In this document: positions 47,806 to 58,779 of the stretch, piece after piece | How the letters are laid out: the number at the start of each line of letters is the position of its first letter | Numbering within the stretch: the first letter of the stretch is position 1 | Assembly (NCBI GenBank): GCA_029051525.1 | Contig: JAIDKG010000099.1 | Location: 1-64,000, forward strand | Direction of reading: 5' to 3' | Source of the DNA: Muribaculaceae bacterium | Lineage (GTDB): Bacteria; Bacteroidota; Bacteroidia; Bacteroidales; Muribaculaceae | Length of the DNA: 64,000 bases | Notes under the pieces: generated by a model | Database searches by the model: none | What the model saw: the letters and a program-made list of their open reading frames with translations, nothing else | Told to the model about the DNA's origin: nothing | Translations under genes and position numbers: made by a program

Positions 47806-48552
47806 ATGAGATTCCTTTATCTGATTTACCAGTGGTGTATCGCCTACCCTATCCTGGTAGTGCTCACAGCTATCACGGCGATTGTGACTATAGTTATGGC
47901 CGGCATATGCGGCAATCATTTCTGGGGTTACTACCCTGCCCATATCTGGAGCCGATGTGTGTGCACGCTCCTTTTTGTGAGAGTCAAGGTTGTGGGGCGT
48001 GAGAACATCGACCCGAAGACGAGCTACGTATTCGTGGCCAATCATCAGGGAGCTTTCGACATATGGGCAATCTACGGCTATCTAAACCATGATTTCAAGT
48101 GGCTGATGAAGAAGGAGCTGGAGAAGATATTCCTCGTGGGCAAGGCTTGCCGCCGTGCGGGGCATGTGATGGTCGATGATTCATCGGTGACCGGTATCCG
48201 CACCACTATTGCTGAGTCGGAAAAGACGCTGCAGGGTGGCATGTCGCTCGTAATCTTCCCTGAAGGCAGTCGCACTTTCGATGGCAAGATGATTCCATTC
48301 AAGCGTGGGGCATTCATGCTGGCCGCCGAATACCGCCTCCCGGTGGTGCCCATAACTATTGACGGTGCTTTCCGACGCATGCCGCGCACCACATATAATA
48401 CCACACCCGGCCGCATCACCCTCACCATCCACAAGCCCATCTATCCCGGTGAGAAGGGATTCAATACGAAGCGTCTGATGGCGGAGTGCTTTGATGAGAT
48501 AGAATCGTCGCTCCCGGAGAGAGATAAAACACCTCGCGCCGATGCAAAGTAA
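47806..48552 (+). CDS. plsC: 1-acyl-sn-glycerol-3-phosphate acyltransferase
   Basis: This is an inner-membrane acyltransferase of 248 residues that makes phosphatidic acid from lysophosphatidic acid. An N-terminal hydrophobic segment (LIYQWCIAYPILVVLTAITAIVTIVMAG) precedes motif I NHQGAFD (HxxxxD). Motif III is FPEGSRTFDG, and motif IV lies in RLPVVPITIDGAF. It begins 47 bases after mscS, and its end overlaps the thiD start by 11 bases, so it is translated from the same message as thiamine genes. Confidence 0.92.
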   Translation: MRFLYLIYQWCIAYPILVVLTAITAIVTIVMAGICGNHFWGYYPAHIWSRCVCTLLFVRVKVVGRENIDPKTSYVFVANHQGAFDIWAIYGYLNHDFKWLMKKELEKIFLVGKACRRAGHVMVDDSSVTGIRTTIAESEKTLQGGMSLVIFPEGSRTFDGKMIPFKRGAFMLAAEYRLPVVPITIDGAFRRMPRTTYNTTPGRITLTIHKPIYPGEKGFNTKRLMAECFDEIESSLPERDKTPRADAK

Positions 48553-49468
48553 TACCACTCAGGTGCCGGTTGTGGCTCTCGTGGGGGGCACGGATTGCTC
48601 GGGTGGTGCAGGGCTGTCGGCCGATATCGCTGTGGCGCGCCATTTGGGCGCATTCCCTATGCCGGTGGTAAGCTGCGTCACTTCGCAAGGCCCCGACGGC
48701 CTGCGCATGATGATCCCGGTCGAGGAGACTCTCTTTGCCGACCAATTGAGTGCTGTGCTTGATAATGCCAGGCCTTCGGCTCTCAAGATCGGGATGCTCC
48801 CGTCGGCGCGACATATGGCAATACTGAAGGGAATGCTGGAGCACCATAAGGTGAGCAATGTGGTTTTCGACCCGGTGATGGCACCCACTGCCGGAGCAGC
48901 CAATTTCAAGGCCGATTGGTGGGAGGAGGAGCAGGAATTGCGTGCTTTTCTGCAATGCGTGGATATGGCCACTCCAAATCTCGTGGAACTCTCCCGCCTC
49001 ACAGCACCTCTTCTCTCTGCCTGTGAGGAATATACCGGCAACTCCCGGGCTGCATCCGGGCGCCTCACCGATGCCGACGCTCTCCTGGCGGGACGCACTT
49101 TCCTGAAGCATTACCACTGCCGGCACCTATTGCTTACGGGTGGTCATAATGTGGACCATCCATACTGCGACATCCTCTTCACAGCCGACCCTTCGGGCGA
49201 TGCCCCGCTCATAGCCCGCTTCACCGGGGGCGAGGTGCCCACTCCCAATACTCATGGCACCGGCTGTGTATATTCCTCGGCCATAGCCACTCTTCTGGCT
49301 CTCGGCCACCCGGCTCGGCAAGCAGTGCAGATGGCCCGGCTGCTGATGCACAATCTGCTCCTGGAGGGTGCCGACTTCCGGCTTTACCCTGACCGGCCGG
49401 ATAGCCATGGCCCCACATTCGTGACTGCCCTGGCATCACATCAATCTAAGAGGCGCTCTCATATCTGA
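48542..49468 (+). CDS. thiD: Hydroxymethylpyrimidine (phosphate) kinase
   Basis: ThiD phosphorylates HMP and HMP-phosphate to HMP-pyrophosphate for thiamine synthesis. The 308-residue protein has the ribokinase-like fold: LVGGTDCSGGAGLSADIAVARHLGAF at the N terminus, NVVFDPVMAPTAG in the middle, and the anion-hole motif THGTGCVYSSAIAT near 236. It is longer than E. coli ThiD (266) mainly through a segment between about 120 and 175. It overlaps plsC by 11 bases and is followed after 14 bases by thiS. Confidence 0.92.
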   Translation: MQSNTTQVPVVALVGGTDCSGGAGLSADIAVARHLGAFPMPVVSCVTSQGPDGLRMMIPVEETLFADQLSAVLDNARPSALKIGMLPSARHMAILKGMLEHHKVSNVVFDPVMAPTAGAANFKADWWEEEQELRAFLQCVDMATPNLVELSRLTAPLLSACEEYTGNSRAASGRLTDADALLAGRTFLKHYHCRHLLLTGGHNVDHPYCDILFTADPSGDAPLIARFTGGEVPTPNTHGTGCVYSSAIATLLALGHPARQAVQMARLLMHNLLLEGADFRLYPDRPDSHGPTFVTALASHQSKRRSHI

Positions 49469-49482
49469 AAATTATCTACACT

Positions 49483-49692
49483 ATGCATATCTCTGTAATT
49501 ATCAATGGCCAGCACATGGATCTCCCCGAGGAGGTGAAGAGCGTGGCCCAGCTGCTGGAATGGCGACATATACCGGTGAGCGGCACTGCCGTGGCCCTGA
49601 ATTCCCGACTTGTGACAGCCGCTCAACATGCGGCCACAATGCTCAACCATGGCGATGTGATCACAATCATATCGGCCGCCTACGGGGGCTAA
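49483..49692 (+). CDS. thiS: Sulfur carrier protein ThiS
   Basis: ThiS carries sulfur as a C-terminal thiocarboxylate for building the thiazole ring. The 69-residue ubiquitin-like protein ends in the required Gly-Gly (ISAAYGG) and has the typical MDLPEEVKSVAQLLEW and GTAVALNSRLV segments. It sits between thiD and the TenI-like gene. Its activating enzyme ThiF is not in this cluster. Confidence 0.93.
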   Translation: MHISVIINGQHMDLPEEVKSVAQLLEWRHIPVSGTAVALNSRLVTAAQHAATMLNHGDVITIISAAYGG

Positions 49693-49719
49693 GAGCAGCC
49701 AGTCTATCCTTTACGCTCT

Positions 49720-50343
49720 ATGCCACACGGATTTCTGATAATCGGCATCACACCACCCGCCATCCGACCGGATGAGGCGCAGATAATCACCGCGCATCTC
49801 TCGGATGGCTACGTGGATTATTTTCATCTGCGACATCCATCGGCTACGGCCGATGAGATGCAGCGCCTGATTTCTGCCATTCCTGCTCCGCTTCGTGAGC
49901 GACTCTCGCTGCATGATCACCATCATCTTGGCGGGGCCTATGGTATAGGAGGCCTGCATCTCAATTCGCGCAATCCCAGGCTCCCGGTGCTCCCGGAGGG
50001 CTACAGACCGAGAGTGAGCAGATCGTGTCATTCTATAGCGGAGGTGATGGATGCGGCGCATGCCGGAGCCGACACCCAAGGATCTGAATCCGCCACATAT
50101 CCATTAGCTTATGTGACCCTCTCCCCCATATTCGATTCCATCTCAAAACAGGGCTATGGCGCGGCATTCCCTCCGGAGCAGTACCATCGGTTGCGCAGCG
50201 ACCTGACAGCGGCCGGGATTCCGGTGGTGGCCTTGGGTGGAGTGACACCATCGCGGATTGACCTGCTGCAAAAGCTGGGATTCGCGGGGGCTGCGATGTT
50301 GGGTGCCCTTTGGCCTGAGAGCTCCTGTCATCGGATGGACTAA
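49720..50343 (+). CDS. ThiE/TenI-like protein
   Basis: This 207-residue protein has the thiamine-phosphate-synthase fold: YFHLRHPSATADEMQRLI, GIGGLHLNSRNP, LSPIFDSISKQGYG and VVALGGVTPSRIDLL. Compared with true ThiE it lacks a clear KxxxD and HxGxxD pattern at the pyrophosphate site (HLNSRN replaces HLGxxD). TenI-type proteins aromatise the thiazole phosphate tautomer, which is the more likely role because a canonical thiE lies 225 bases downstream. The stop codon TAA is the first three bases of a dispersed GAGCGCG motif. Confidence 0.78.
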   Translation: MPHGFLIIGITPPAIRPDEAQIITAHLSDGYVDYFHLRHPSATADEMQRLISAIPAPLRERLSLHDHHHLGGAYGIGGLHLNSRNPRLPVLPEGYRPRVSRSCHSIAEVMDAAHAGADTQGSESATYPLAYVTLSPIFDSISKQGYGAAFPPEQYHRLRSDLTAAGIPVVALGGVTPSRIDLLQKLGFAGAAMLGALWPESSCHRMD

Positions 50344-50355
50344 GAGCGCGCTCCT

Positions 50356-50379
50356 TAAGAGCGCGTTCCTTAAAATTTC
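50356..50379 (+). repeat. Copy of dispersed GAGCGCG motif (exact match to 214-237)
   Basis: This copy is directly preceded by a second, shorter one (TAAGAGCGCGCTCCTT, 50341-50356), so the motif is doubled here. It separates the tenI-like gene from the thiE promoter. Confidence 0.5.
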
Positions 50380-50412
50380 CCCGAAAAGATTCCTGATTCG
50401 GTTTTATTTTGC

Positions 50413-50420
50413 TATTTTTG
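50413..50420 (+). promoter_or_regulatory. thiE -7 box and leader
   Basis: TATTTTTG matches TAnnTTTG; the -33 is unclear. The leader of about 140 bases contains GGAGGA / TCCTCC (50483-50503) and GTCGA / TCGAC (50506-50527) inverted repeats. The conserved CTGAGA of the TPP riboswitch was not found here or elsewhere in the thi region. Confidence 0.5.
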
Positions 50421-50568
50421 CAATTCGAGAACCGCCCGGAGGAATCAAAATCTCTACTCTGCGCGTTATCTCTATAGATATTCGGAGGATGCGCTATATC
50501 CTCCGGTCGAAATTCCCCGGCCTCGACGATATATAGGTTGTGAAGGGTGGGGTCTAAATCTAATACAT

Positions 50569-51192
50569 ATGCTTCAATATATTACCAATACCGATTCTCC
50601 CCACTCCATCCCGGAGCAGGTGAAGGCCGTGCTCGAGGGTGGTTGCCGCTGGGTTCAACTTCGCATGAAGGATGCCTCTGCCGATGAGGTGGCCGAAATG
50701 GCCCGCACCATAAAACCTCTGACCGATGAGAAGGAGGCTTTTCTGATTATTAACGATCATGTAGATGTGTGCCGCGATGTGAATTGCACCGGTGTGCACC
50801 TTGGCAAGAGCGATATGCCGCCGTCGAAAGCGCGCCTGGAGTTAGGCCCGCTCGCCGTGATCGGCGTCACAGCCAATACCTTTGAGGATATCGAAGCGGT
50901 GCAGGCTCTCGACATCGATTATATCGGCATGGGTCCTTATGCCGACACCAATACCAAGAAGAATCTGGCTCCCATTCTGGGTATCTCCGGTATTGCCGAT
51001 CTCTGCAATCAGATGAAGAGCGCTGAGATCAATATAGCTCATGTGGCTGTGGGGGGGATCCGGCTTGAGGATGTGCAGCCGCTTCTTGAGGCAGGATGCG
51101 ATGGCATAGCTGTGAGCGGTGCAATTGCCTTTGCCGATGATATGGTGGAGGCCACCCGGAAGTTTATCGCCATGCTCCCCGCCGGAGTGTGA
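50569..51192 (+). CDS. thiE: Thiamine phosphate synthase
   Basis: ThiE joins HMP-pyrophosphate and thiazole phosphate to give thiamine phosphate. The 207-residue TIM barrel has the full signature: VQLRMKDASADEV, INDHVDVCRDVNCTGVHLGKSDMPPSKAR, IGVTANTFEDI, IGMGPYADTNTKKN and AVGGIRLEDV. It is the first gene behind its own promoter and leads thiG, thiC and thiH. Confidence 0.95.
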   Translation: MLQYITNTDSPHSIPEQVKAVLEGGCRWVQLRMKDASADEVAEMARTIKPLTDEKEAFLIINDHVDVCRDVNCTGVHLGKSDMPPSKARLELGPLAVIGVTANTFEDIEAVQALDIDYIGMGPYADTNTKKNLAPILGISGIADLCNQMKSAEINIAHVAVGGIRLEDVQPLLEAGCDGIAVSGAIAFADDMVEATRKFIAMLPAGV

Positions 51193-51259
51193 AGAGCGCT
51201 CATGCCGATACGTATCAGCACGAAGCTCCCGCATAGCTCACCATCTCCACCCCCCTTAC

Positions 51260-51284
51260 TTTCCCGGCACATGCCGGGGAAAAT
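51260..51284 (+). other. Hairpin in the thiE-thiG spacer
   Basis: TTTCCCGGCA-CA-TGCCGGGGAAA pairs with one bulged G, about 32 bases before the thiG start. It is not followed by a U-run, so it looks like a processing or stabilising structure. Confidence 0.45.
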
Positions 51285-51315
51285 ACAATAATACGAATTG
51301 ACTATATTACATCAT

Positions 51316-52095
51316 ATGAACGATCTACTGAAAATCGGACCTCGCGAATTCACCTCGCGCCTCTTCGTGGGCACGGGTAAATTCCCGTCGTCGCAGATGA
51401 TGCTGGATGCCATCCTGGCCTCCGGCTCTGAGATGATCACTGTGGCCATGAAGCGTGTCAACATGCTCAATGAGGCCACCGATGATATGCTCACCCACAT
51501 CAATCGCGAGCATGTGCAGTTTCTCCCCAATACCTCGGGAGTGCGCGATGCCGAGGAGGCGGTGCTGGCCGCCCGTATGAGCCGAGAAATCTTCCATACC
51601 CCCTTCATAAAGCTTGAGATTCATCCCGACCCGCGCTATCTTATGCCTGATCCGATCGAGACTCTCAAGGCCACTGAGATTCTGGCGGCCGAAGGATTTG
51701 TGGTGCTCCCGTATATTCAGGCCGACCCGGTGCTCTGTAAGCGACTTGAGGAGGTGGGTTCGGCTGCCGTGATGCCGCTCGGCGCACCGATAGGCACCAA
51801 CCGCGGCCTGCTCACCCGCGACATGCTGCGCATCATCATCGAGCAGAGCAATGTGCCGGTGGTGGTCGATGCCGGTCTGGGCGCCCCTTCGCATGCGGCC
51901 GAGGCCATGGAGATGGGTGCCGATGCTGTGCTGGTGAATACCGCTATCGCTGTGGCCGACGACCCGGTGCGCATGGCTGTGGCGTTTCGCAAGGGGGTGG
52001 AAGCCGGCCGTGAGGCTTATCTGGCCGGACTGGGGGGCACATCACTCACCGCCCAAGCCACCTCTCCCCTCACATCTTTTCTTAATCAACTCTAA
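51316..52095 (+). CDS. thiG: Thiazole synthase
   Basis: ThiG forms the thiazole phosphate from deoxyxylulose phosphate, dehydroglycine and ThiS thiocarboxylate. The start [25 protein letters not shown] is preferred over the TTG 18 bases upstream, giving 259 residues. The Schiff-base lysine is in [11 protein letters not shown] (about 98), and [10 protein letters not shown] and [32 protein letters not shown] are hallmark segments. Confidence 0.96.
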   Translation: MNDLLKIGPREFTSRLFVGTGKFPSSQMMLDAILASGSEMITVAMKRVNMLNEATDDMLTHINREHVQFLPNTSGVRDAEEAVLAARMSREIFHTPFIKLEIHPDPRYLMPDPIETLKATEILAAEGFVVLPYIQADPVLCKRLEEVGSAAVMPLGAPIGTNRGLLTRDMLRIIIEQSNVPVVVDAGLGAPSHAAEAMEMGADAVLVNTAIAVADDPVRMAVAFRKGVEAGREAYLAGLGGTSLTAQATSPLTSFLNQL

Positions 52096-55013
<2,918 letters not shown>

Positions 55014-55052
55014 TTTCCTCCACGCCTTGGCGTGAGAAGCAATATATATATC

Positions 55053-55096
55053 TGTTCGCCCGGGAAGGTGTATGTCAGCACCTCCCCGGGCGAACA
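55053..55096 (+). terminator. Hairpin ending the thi cluster
   Basis: TGTTCGCCCGGG (55053-55064) and CCCGGGCGAACA (55085-55096) form a perfect 12-bp stem, with AGGTG/CACCT inside after one mismatch. No strong U-run follows. Confidence 0.65.
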
Positions 55097-55120
55097 ATAT
55101 CTGATGGCAGTTGTTTTTCC

Positions 55121-55135
55121 TAAGAGCGCGCTCTA
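55121..55135 (+). repeat. Copy of dispersed GAGCGCG motif
   Basis: TAAGAGCGCGCTCTA lies 22 bases before the sod start codon. AGAGCGCGCTCT within it is a perfect 12-base palindrome. Confidence 0.45.
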
Positions 55136-55157
55136 AGTAACTCACAAAAGAATTTAT

Positions 55158-55745
55158 ATGACTATGAAATTCACACAACCCATCCTTCCTTATCCGCCGG
55201 ATGCCCTCATGCCGGCGATTTCACCCGTGACGATCGACTATCACTATGGTAAGCACGAGAAAGCATATATCGACAATCTCAACCGACTCATCGAGGGTAC
55301 CCCCTTCGAAGATATGCCGCTGGAGCGAATCATAATGGAGAGCGATGGCCCTCTCTTCAACAATGCCTCGCAGGCCTGGAACCATATATTCTACTTCTTC
55401 CAGTTCATGCCGAAAGGACAGAAAGTGCCCGGAGGCCGACTGATGGAGCAGATCGAGATGCAGTACGGTTCGTTTGAGGATTTCCAGCGACAATTTGAAG
55501 AATCCGGAGCCTCAATCTTCGGAAGCGGCTGGATATGGCTCGCCAACGATGCCGATGGCAAGCTTGAAATCATCAAGGGTAGCAACGCCGAAAATCCCCT
55601 CACTCGCAATCTCAACCCGATACTCGTATTCGATGTCTGGGAACATGCCTACTACCTTGACTACCAGAACCGCCGCGCCGACTATCTGCACCGCCTCTGG
55701 GATATCGTGGATTGGAGCGTAGTGGAGTCTCGTTATCCATTCTGA
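55158..55745 (+). CDS. sodB: Superoxide dismutase (Fe/Mn)
   Basis: SodB converts superoxide to peroxide and oxygen. The 195-residue product has the four metal ligands in the expected places: His in ISPVTIDYHYGKHEKAY, His in NNASQAWNHIFYFF, and Asp and His in VFDVWEHAYYLDYQNRR. Fe versus Mn use cannot be settled by eye; Bacteroidales enzymes are often cambialistic. It is monocistronic, with a terminator downstream. Confidence 0.95.
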   Translation: MTMKFTQPILPYPPDALMPAISPVTIDYHYGKHEKAYIDNLNRLIEGTPFEDMPLERIIMESDGPLFNNASQAWNHIFYFFQFMPKGQKVPGGRLMEQIEMQYGSFEDFQRQFEESGASIFGSGWIWLANDADGKLEIIKGSNAENPLTRNLNPILVFDVWEHAYYLDYQNRRADYLHRLWDIVDWSVVESRYPF

Positions 55746-55758
55746 GCCACACTCATTG

Positions 55759-55790
55759 CGTGAAGCCGGGGCCGCATTTTCACGTTTTTT
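55759..55790 (+). terminator. Terminator after sodB
   Basis: CGTGAA (55759-55764) and TTCACG (55779-55784) are followed by six T residues, about 14 bases past the stop codon. Confidence 0.65.
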
Positions 55791-55816
55791 ATCACTTCGG
55801 TATCGGATATTTTTTG

Positions 55817-55824
55817 TAATTTTG
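55817..55824 (+). promoter_or_regulatory. rsfS-ftsH -7 box
   Basis: TAATTTTG matches TAnnTTTG; the -33 is weak. It predicts a start near 55831 and a leader of about 88 bases. Confidence 0.5.
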
Positions 55825-55843
55825 TTGTTATAAAACATAGAAG

Positions 55844-55869
55844 GGTGGGAGCCATCTTAGGCTCCCACC
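55844..55869 (+). other. Hairpin at the start of the rsfS leader
   Basis: GGTGGGAGCC and GGCTCCCACC form a perfect 10-bp stem with a 6-base loop, beginning about 13 bases after the predicted transcription start. No U-run follows. Confidence 0.55.
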
Positions 55870-55918
55870 CCTATTGACAATAATAATGTATTAATACTCA
55901 ACTACTTAACCCTACCAT

Positions 55919-56278
55919 ATGCAATCACCCAATGAGCTGCAGGCAGCTATCATCGAAGCCATCTACGACAAGAAAGGGCAGAAAATCCAGCTAATCGACC
56001 TCTCGGAGATCGAATGCAGCCCCGCGCCGGCCCTTATCATCTGTCAGGCCCGATCTTCAGCCCAGGTCAGCGCAATCGCCGACAATGTGCGCGAAGAGGT
56101 GTCTCGCCAGCTTCATATCAAACCCTATGCCACCGACGGCTATCGCAATGCCCAGTGGATTATCGTAGACTATGGTTCGGTGATGCTTCATGTCTTCCAG
56201 CCTGAAGTGCGAGAATTCTATCGCCTCGAGGAGCTATGGAGCGACGGCAAATCGACCGAACTCCCTGATATCGACTAA
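55919..56278 (+). CDS. rsfS: Ribosome silencing factor
   Basis: RsfS (Iojap/DUF143 family) binds ribosomal protein uL14 and blocks subunit joining under starvation. The 119-residue product shows the family pattern: IIEAIYDKKGQKIQLIDLSEI, FIICQARSSAQVSAIADNV-type sequence (here LIICQARSSAQVSAIADNV), and WIIVDYGSVMLHVFQPEVREFYRLEELW. It is followed after 93 bases by ftsH, an arrangement common in Bacteroidales. Confidence 0.95.
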   Translation: MQSPNELQAAIIEAIYDKKGQKIQLIDLSEIECSPAPALIICQARSSAQVSAIADNVREEVSRQLHIKPYATDGYRNAQWIIVDYGSVMLHVFQPEVREFYRLEELWSDGKSTELPDID

Positions 56279-56371
56279 CTCTCCCTGCATATTCTACTCT
56301 CCATCACAATCTCCTCATCACATACCTGCCCGGCCGTTTGATATCGGGCAGCCTACATTTTCCGGACAACT

Positions 56372-58489
56372 ATGAACCTTATACCCAAAAAGAACAACCG
56401 CTCTCCGCAGAGGAGACCTGCATTCAATATGTATTGGATGTATGCACTCATCATACTTTGTCTGCTCGGCCTTTACTATTTTCAGGACAATTCGCAGACC
56501 AAGTCGGTCAACTGGACCCAATTTGAAGATGCTGCCGCATCGGGTCAGTTTGAAAAAATCGTGGTGCTCTCCGAAAGTGGAATAGCCGAGGGTCAGCTCA
56601 ACGACACGGGGCTGAAGATGCAACATATCGACCCGAAATACTCCGCTTCGTCAGAAATCAAACTGAAGGCCACTATCCCTTCGGCCGATAAGATCAGCAA
56701 TAAGATCGAGGAATGGAACGCCCAGCTCAAAAGCGAAGGGAAACCTGAAATCGATGTGACCTATGAGCGCGGCTCCGACTTGATGAAAATATTCTGGTAT
56801 TTCGGCCCGATCGCACTCTTCATATTATTCATGGTTTTGATGTCGCGACGCATGAGCAATGGTGCCGGAGGTGGCGGCGGTATTTTCAATGTGGGAAAAT
56901 CGCGAGCCAAGGTTTTCGACAAGTCGGGTGGCACAAATGTCACTTTCAAGGATGTGGCCGGTCTGGCCGAAGCCAAGGTGGAAATCGAGGAGATTGTGGA
57001 GTTTCTTAAGAATCCGCAGCGCTACACCGAATTGGGCGCCAAAATCCCGCGCGGCGCTCTCCTCGTAGGCCCTCCGGGCACCGGTAAGACCCTGCTGGCC
57101 AAGGCTGTGGCAGGCGAGGCCAATGTGCCTTTCCTCTCTACTTCGGGTTCTGATTTCGTGGAGATGTTTGTGGGCGTCGGTGCGGCTCGTGTGCGCGACC
57201 TCTTCAAGCAGGCTGCCGAGAAAGCTCCTTGTATCGTATTTATCGATGAGATTGATGCCGTGGGCCGCGCCCGTGGCAAAAACCCCAGCATGGGGGGCAA
57301 TGATGAGCGCGAGAATACGCTCAACCAGATGCTTACCGCCATGGATGGATTCGGCTCCAACAATGGTGTGATAATTCTGGCCGCCACCAACCGTGCCGAT
57401 ATGCTCGACAAGGCGCTCCTGCGTCCGGGCCGATTCGACCGCCAGATTTATGTGGATCTGCCTGAACTCACCGACCGCATTGAGATCTTTAATGTGCATC
57501 TGCGCAATCTGAAGGTCGACAGCAAGCTCGATGTGGAGCAACTGGCTCGCCAGACTCAGGGTTTCTCAGGTGCCGATATCGCCAATGTATGTAATGAGGC
57601 GGCCCTCATAGCAGCCCGAAATAATAAAGATTCTGTCGACTTCGGAGATTTCATGGGAGCCATCGACCGCATTGTGGGTGGCCTCGAGAAGCGCTCGCGC
57701 ATCATCACCCCGGAGGAGAAAGTGTCGATTGCCACTCATGAGGCCGGCCATGCCACCATCTCATGGCTGCTGCAGTATGGTGATCCGCTGGTGAAGGTCA
57801 CTATAGTGCCGCGTGGCCGCGCATTGGGTGCCGCATGGTATGCTCCGGAAGCCCGGCAGATCGTGCCCACCCAGGCTCTGCTCGACTCTATATGCGGGCT
57901 GCTCGGTGGCCGCGCGGCCGAGGAGGTATTCCTCGGGCAGGTGGGCACCGGCGCCAGCAATGATTTGGAGCGCGTCACGAAGATTGCCCGTGCCATGGTG
58001 ATTATGTATGGCATGAGTGATAAGCTCCCTAACCTCAATTACGTCGACAGCTCCGGTCAGGACTACGGATTCCAGAAACCCTACTCGGAAGAGACCGCCA
58101 AACTGATCGACGATGAGGTGACCCGCATTATCAATGAGCAGTATGAGCGCGCCAAGTCGATTCTCAAGGAATACGCCAAGCAGCATAATGCCATCCGCGA
58201 TCTTCTCATAGAGCGCGAAGTGATTCTCCACGACGATGTGGAGGCCATTCTGGGAAAACGCAAATGGAAATCGCGCACCGATGAGATTATCGAACTCAAC
58301 GCCGCCGATTCCAAGGCTCGCGCTGAGAAGAAGGAGGGGGACGACGACTGCAATACGGCCCCAAAGAATGACGATTCCGCACCTTCCCACCGCTCAGCTT
58401 CTGCATCAAAAGGCGCCACCGCGTCCCATGTCGACGACGACGACGATGCCGGGACTCCACCCGAATTCCTCCACACCGACAAGGAATAG
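56372..58489 (+). CDS. ftsH: ATP-dependent zinc metalloprotease FtsH
   Basis: FtsH is a membrane-bound AAA+ protease that degrades misfolded and regulatory proteins. The 705-residue product has two transmembrane helices (about 22-38 and 133-153) flanking a periplasmic domain. The AAA domain has Walker A GPPGTGKT and Walker [13 protein letters not shown], the pore motif is [15 protein letters not shown], and the SRH is RPGRFDRQI. The zinc motif is HEAGH (about residue 455). The last 60 residues are a low-complexity acidic/Ser tail. It ends at a strong terminator. Confidence 0.97.
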   Translation: MNLIPKKNNRSPQRRPAFNMYWMYALIILCLLGLYYFQDNSQTKSVNWTQFEDAAASGQFEKIVVLSESGIAEGQLNDTGLKMQHIDPKYSASSEIKLKATIPSADKISNKIEEWNAQLKSEGKPEIDVTYERGSDLMKIFWYFGPIALFILFMVLMSRRMSNGAGGGGGIFNVGKSRAKVFDKSGGTNVTFKDVAGLAEAKVEIEEIVEFLKNPQRYTELGAKIPRGALLVGPPGTGKTLLAKAVAGEANVPFLSTSGSDFVEMFVGVGAARVRDLFKQAAEKAPCIVFIDEIDAVGRARGKNPSMGGNDERENTLNQMLTAMDGFGSNNGVIILAATNRADMLDKALLRPGRFDRQIYVDLPELTDRIEIFNVHLRNLKVDSKLDVEQLARQTQGFSGADIANVCNEAALIAARNNKDSVDFGDFMGAIDRIVGGLEKRSRIITPEEKVSIATHEAGHATISWLLQYGDPLVKVTIVPRGRALGAAWYAPEARQIVPTQALLDSICGLLGGRAAEEVFLGQVGTGASNDLERVTKIARAMVIMYGMSDKLPNLNYVDSSGQDYGFQKPYSEETAKLIDDEVTRIINEQYERAKSILKEYAKQHNAIRDLLIEREVILHDDVEAILGKRKWKSRTDEIIELNAADSKARAEKKEGDDDCNTAPKNDDSAPSHRSASASKGATASHVDDDDDAGTPPEFLHTDKE

Positions 58490-58529
58490 ACTCCGCCCCG
58501 ACCTCAGGCCTTCATGCCTGATACCATAC

Positions 58530-58587
58530 AAAAGATACCGTGAGGTGATGAAACTGCCCATCGGAATCCACCTCGCGGTATCTTTTT
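58530..58587 (+). terminator. Terminator after ftsH
   Basis: AAAAGATACCGTGAGGTG and CACCTCGCGGTATCTTTT form an 18-bp stem with a single G-U wobble, ending in TTTTTT. Confidence 0.9.
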
Positions 58588-58600
58588 TAAGACAGTATGA

Positions 58601-58626
58601 AAACTATTTTTTTAACTATAGTTTTA
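58601..58626 (+). promoter_or_regulatory. Possible operator upstream of the RND efflux operon
   Basis: AAAACTA and TAGTTTT are inverted around a T-rich centre, and AACTATAGTT (58614-58623) inside is a perfect palindrome. It is the only AT-rich palindrome in the 290-base gap before the adaptor gene. The rest of the gap shows no gene. Which regulator binds is unknown. Confidence 0.4.
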
Positions 58627-58779
58627 AACCTCTCCCCTCTCCGGGTGTTTAATCTTATGAACCATCAGTGAGCGATAGTGCAATATCGGCTCCGGCCGGG
58701 CTTATCGGCATCGCGGTGATTCTGACCGATTCCACACCCTATAATCAGAATATATCAACAAACATTTCCTTATAACTCT

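Noticed and set aside
50344-50568. TPP riboswitch before thiE
   Set aside because: The core CTGAGA and the ACCCTT/GAACCTGAT partners are not present in the leader.
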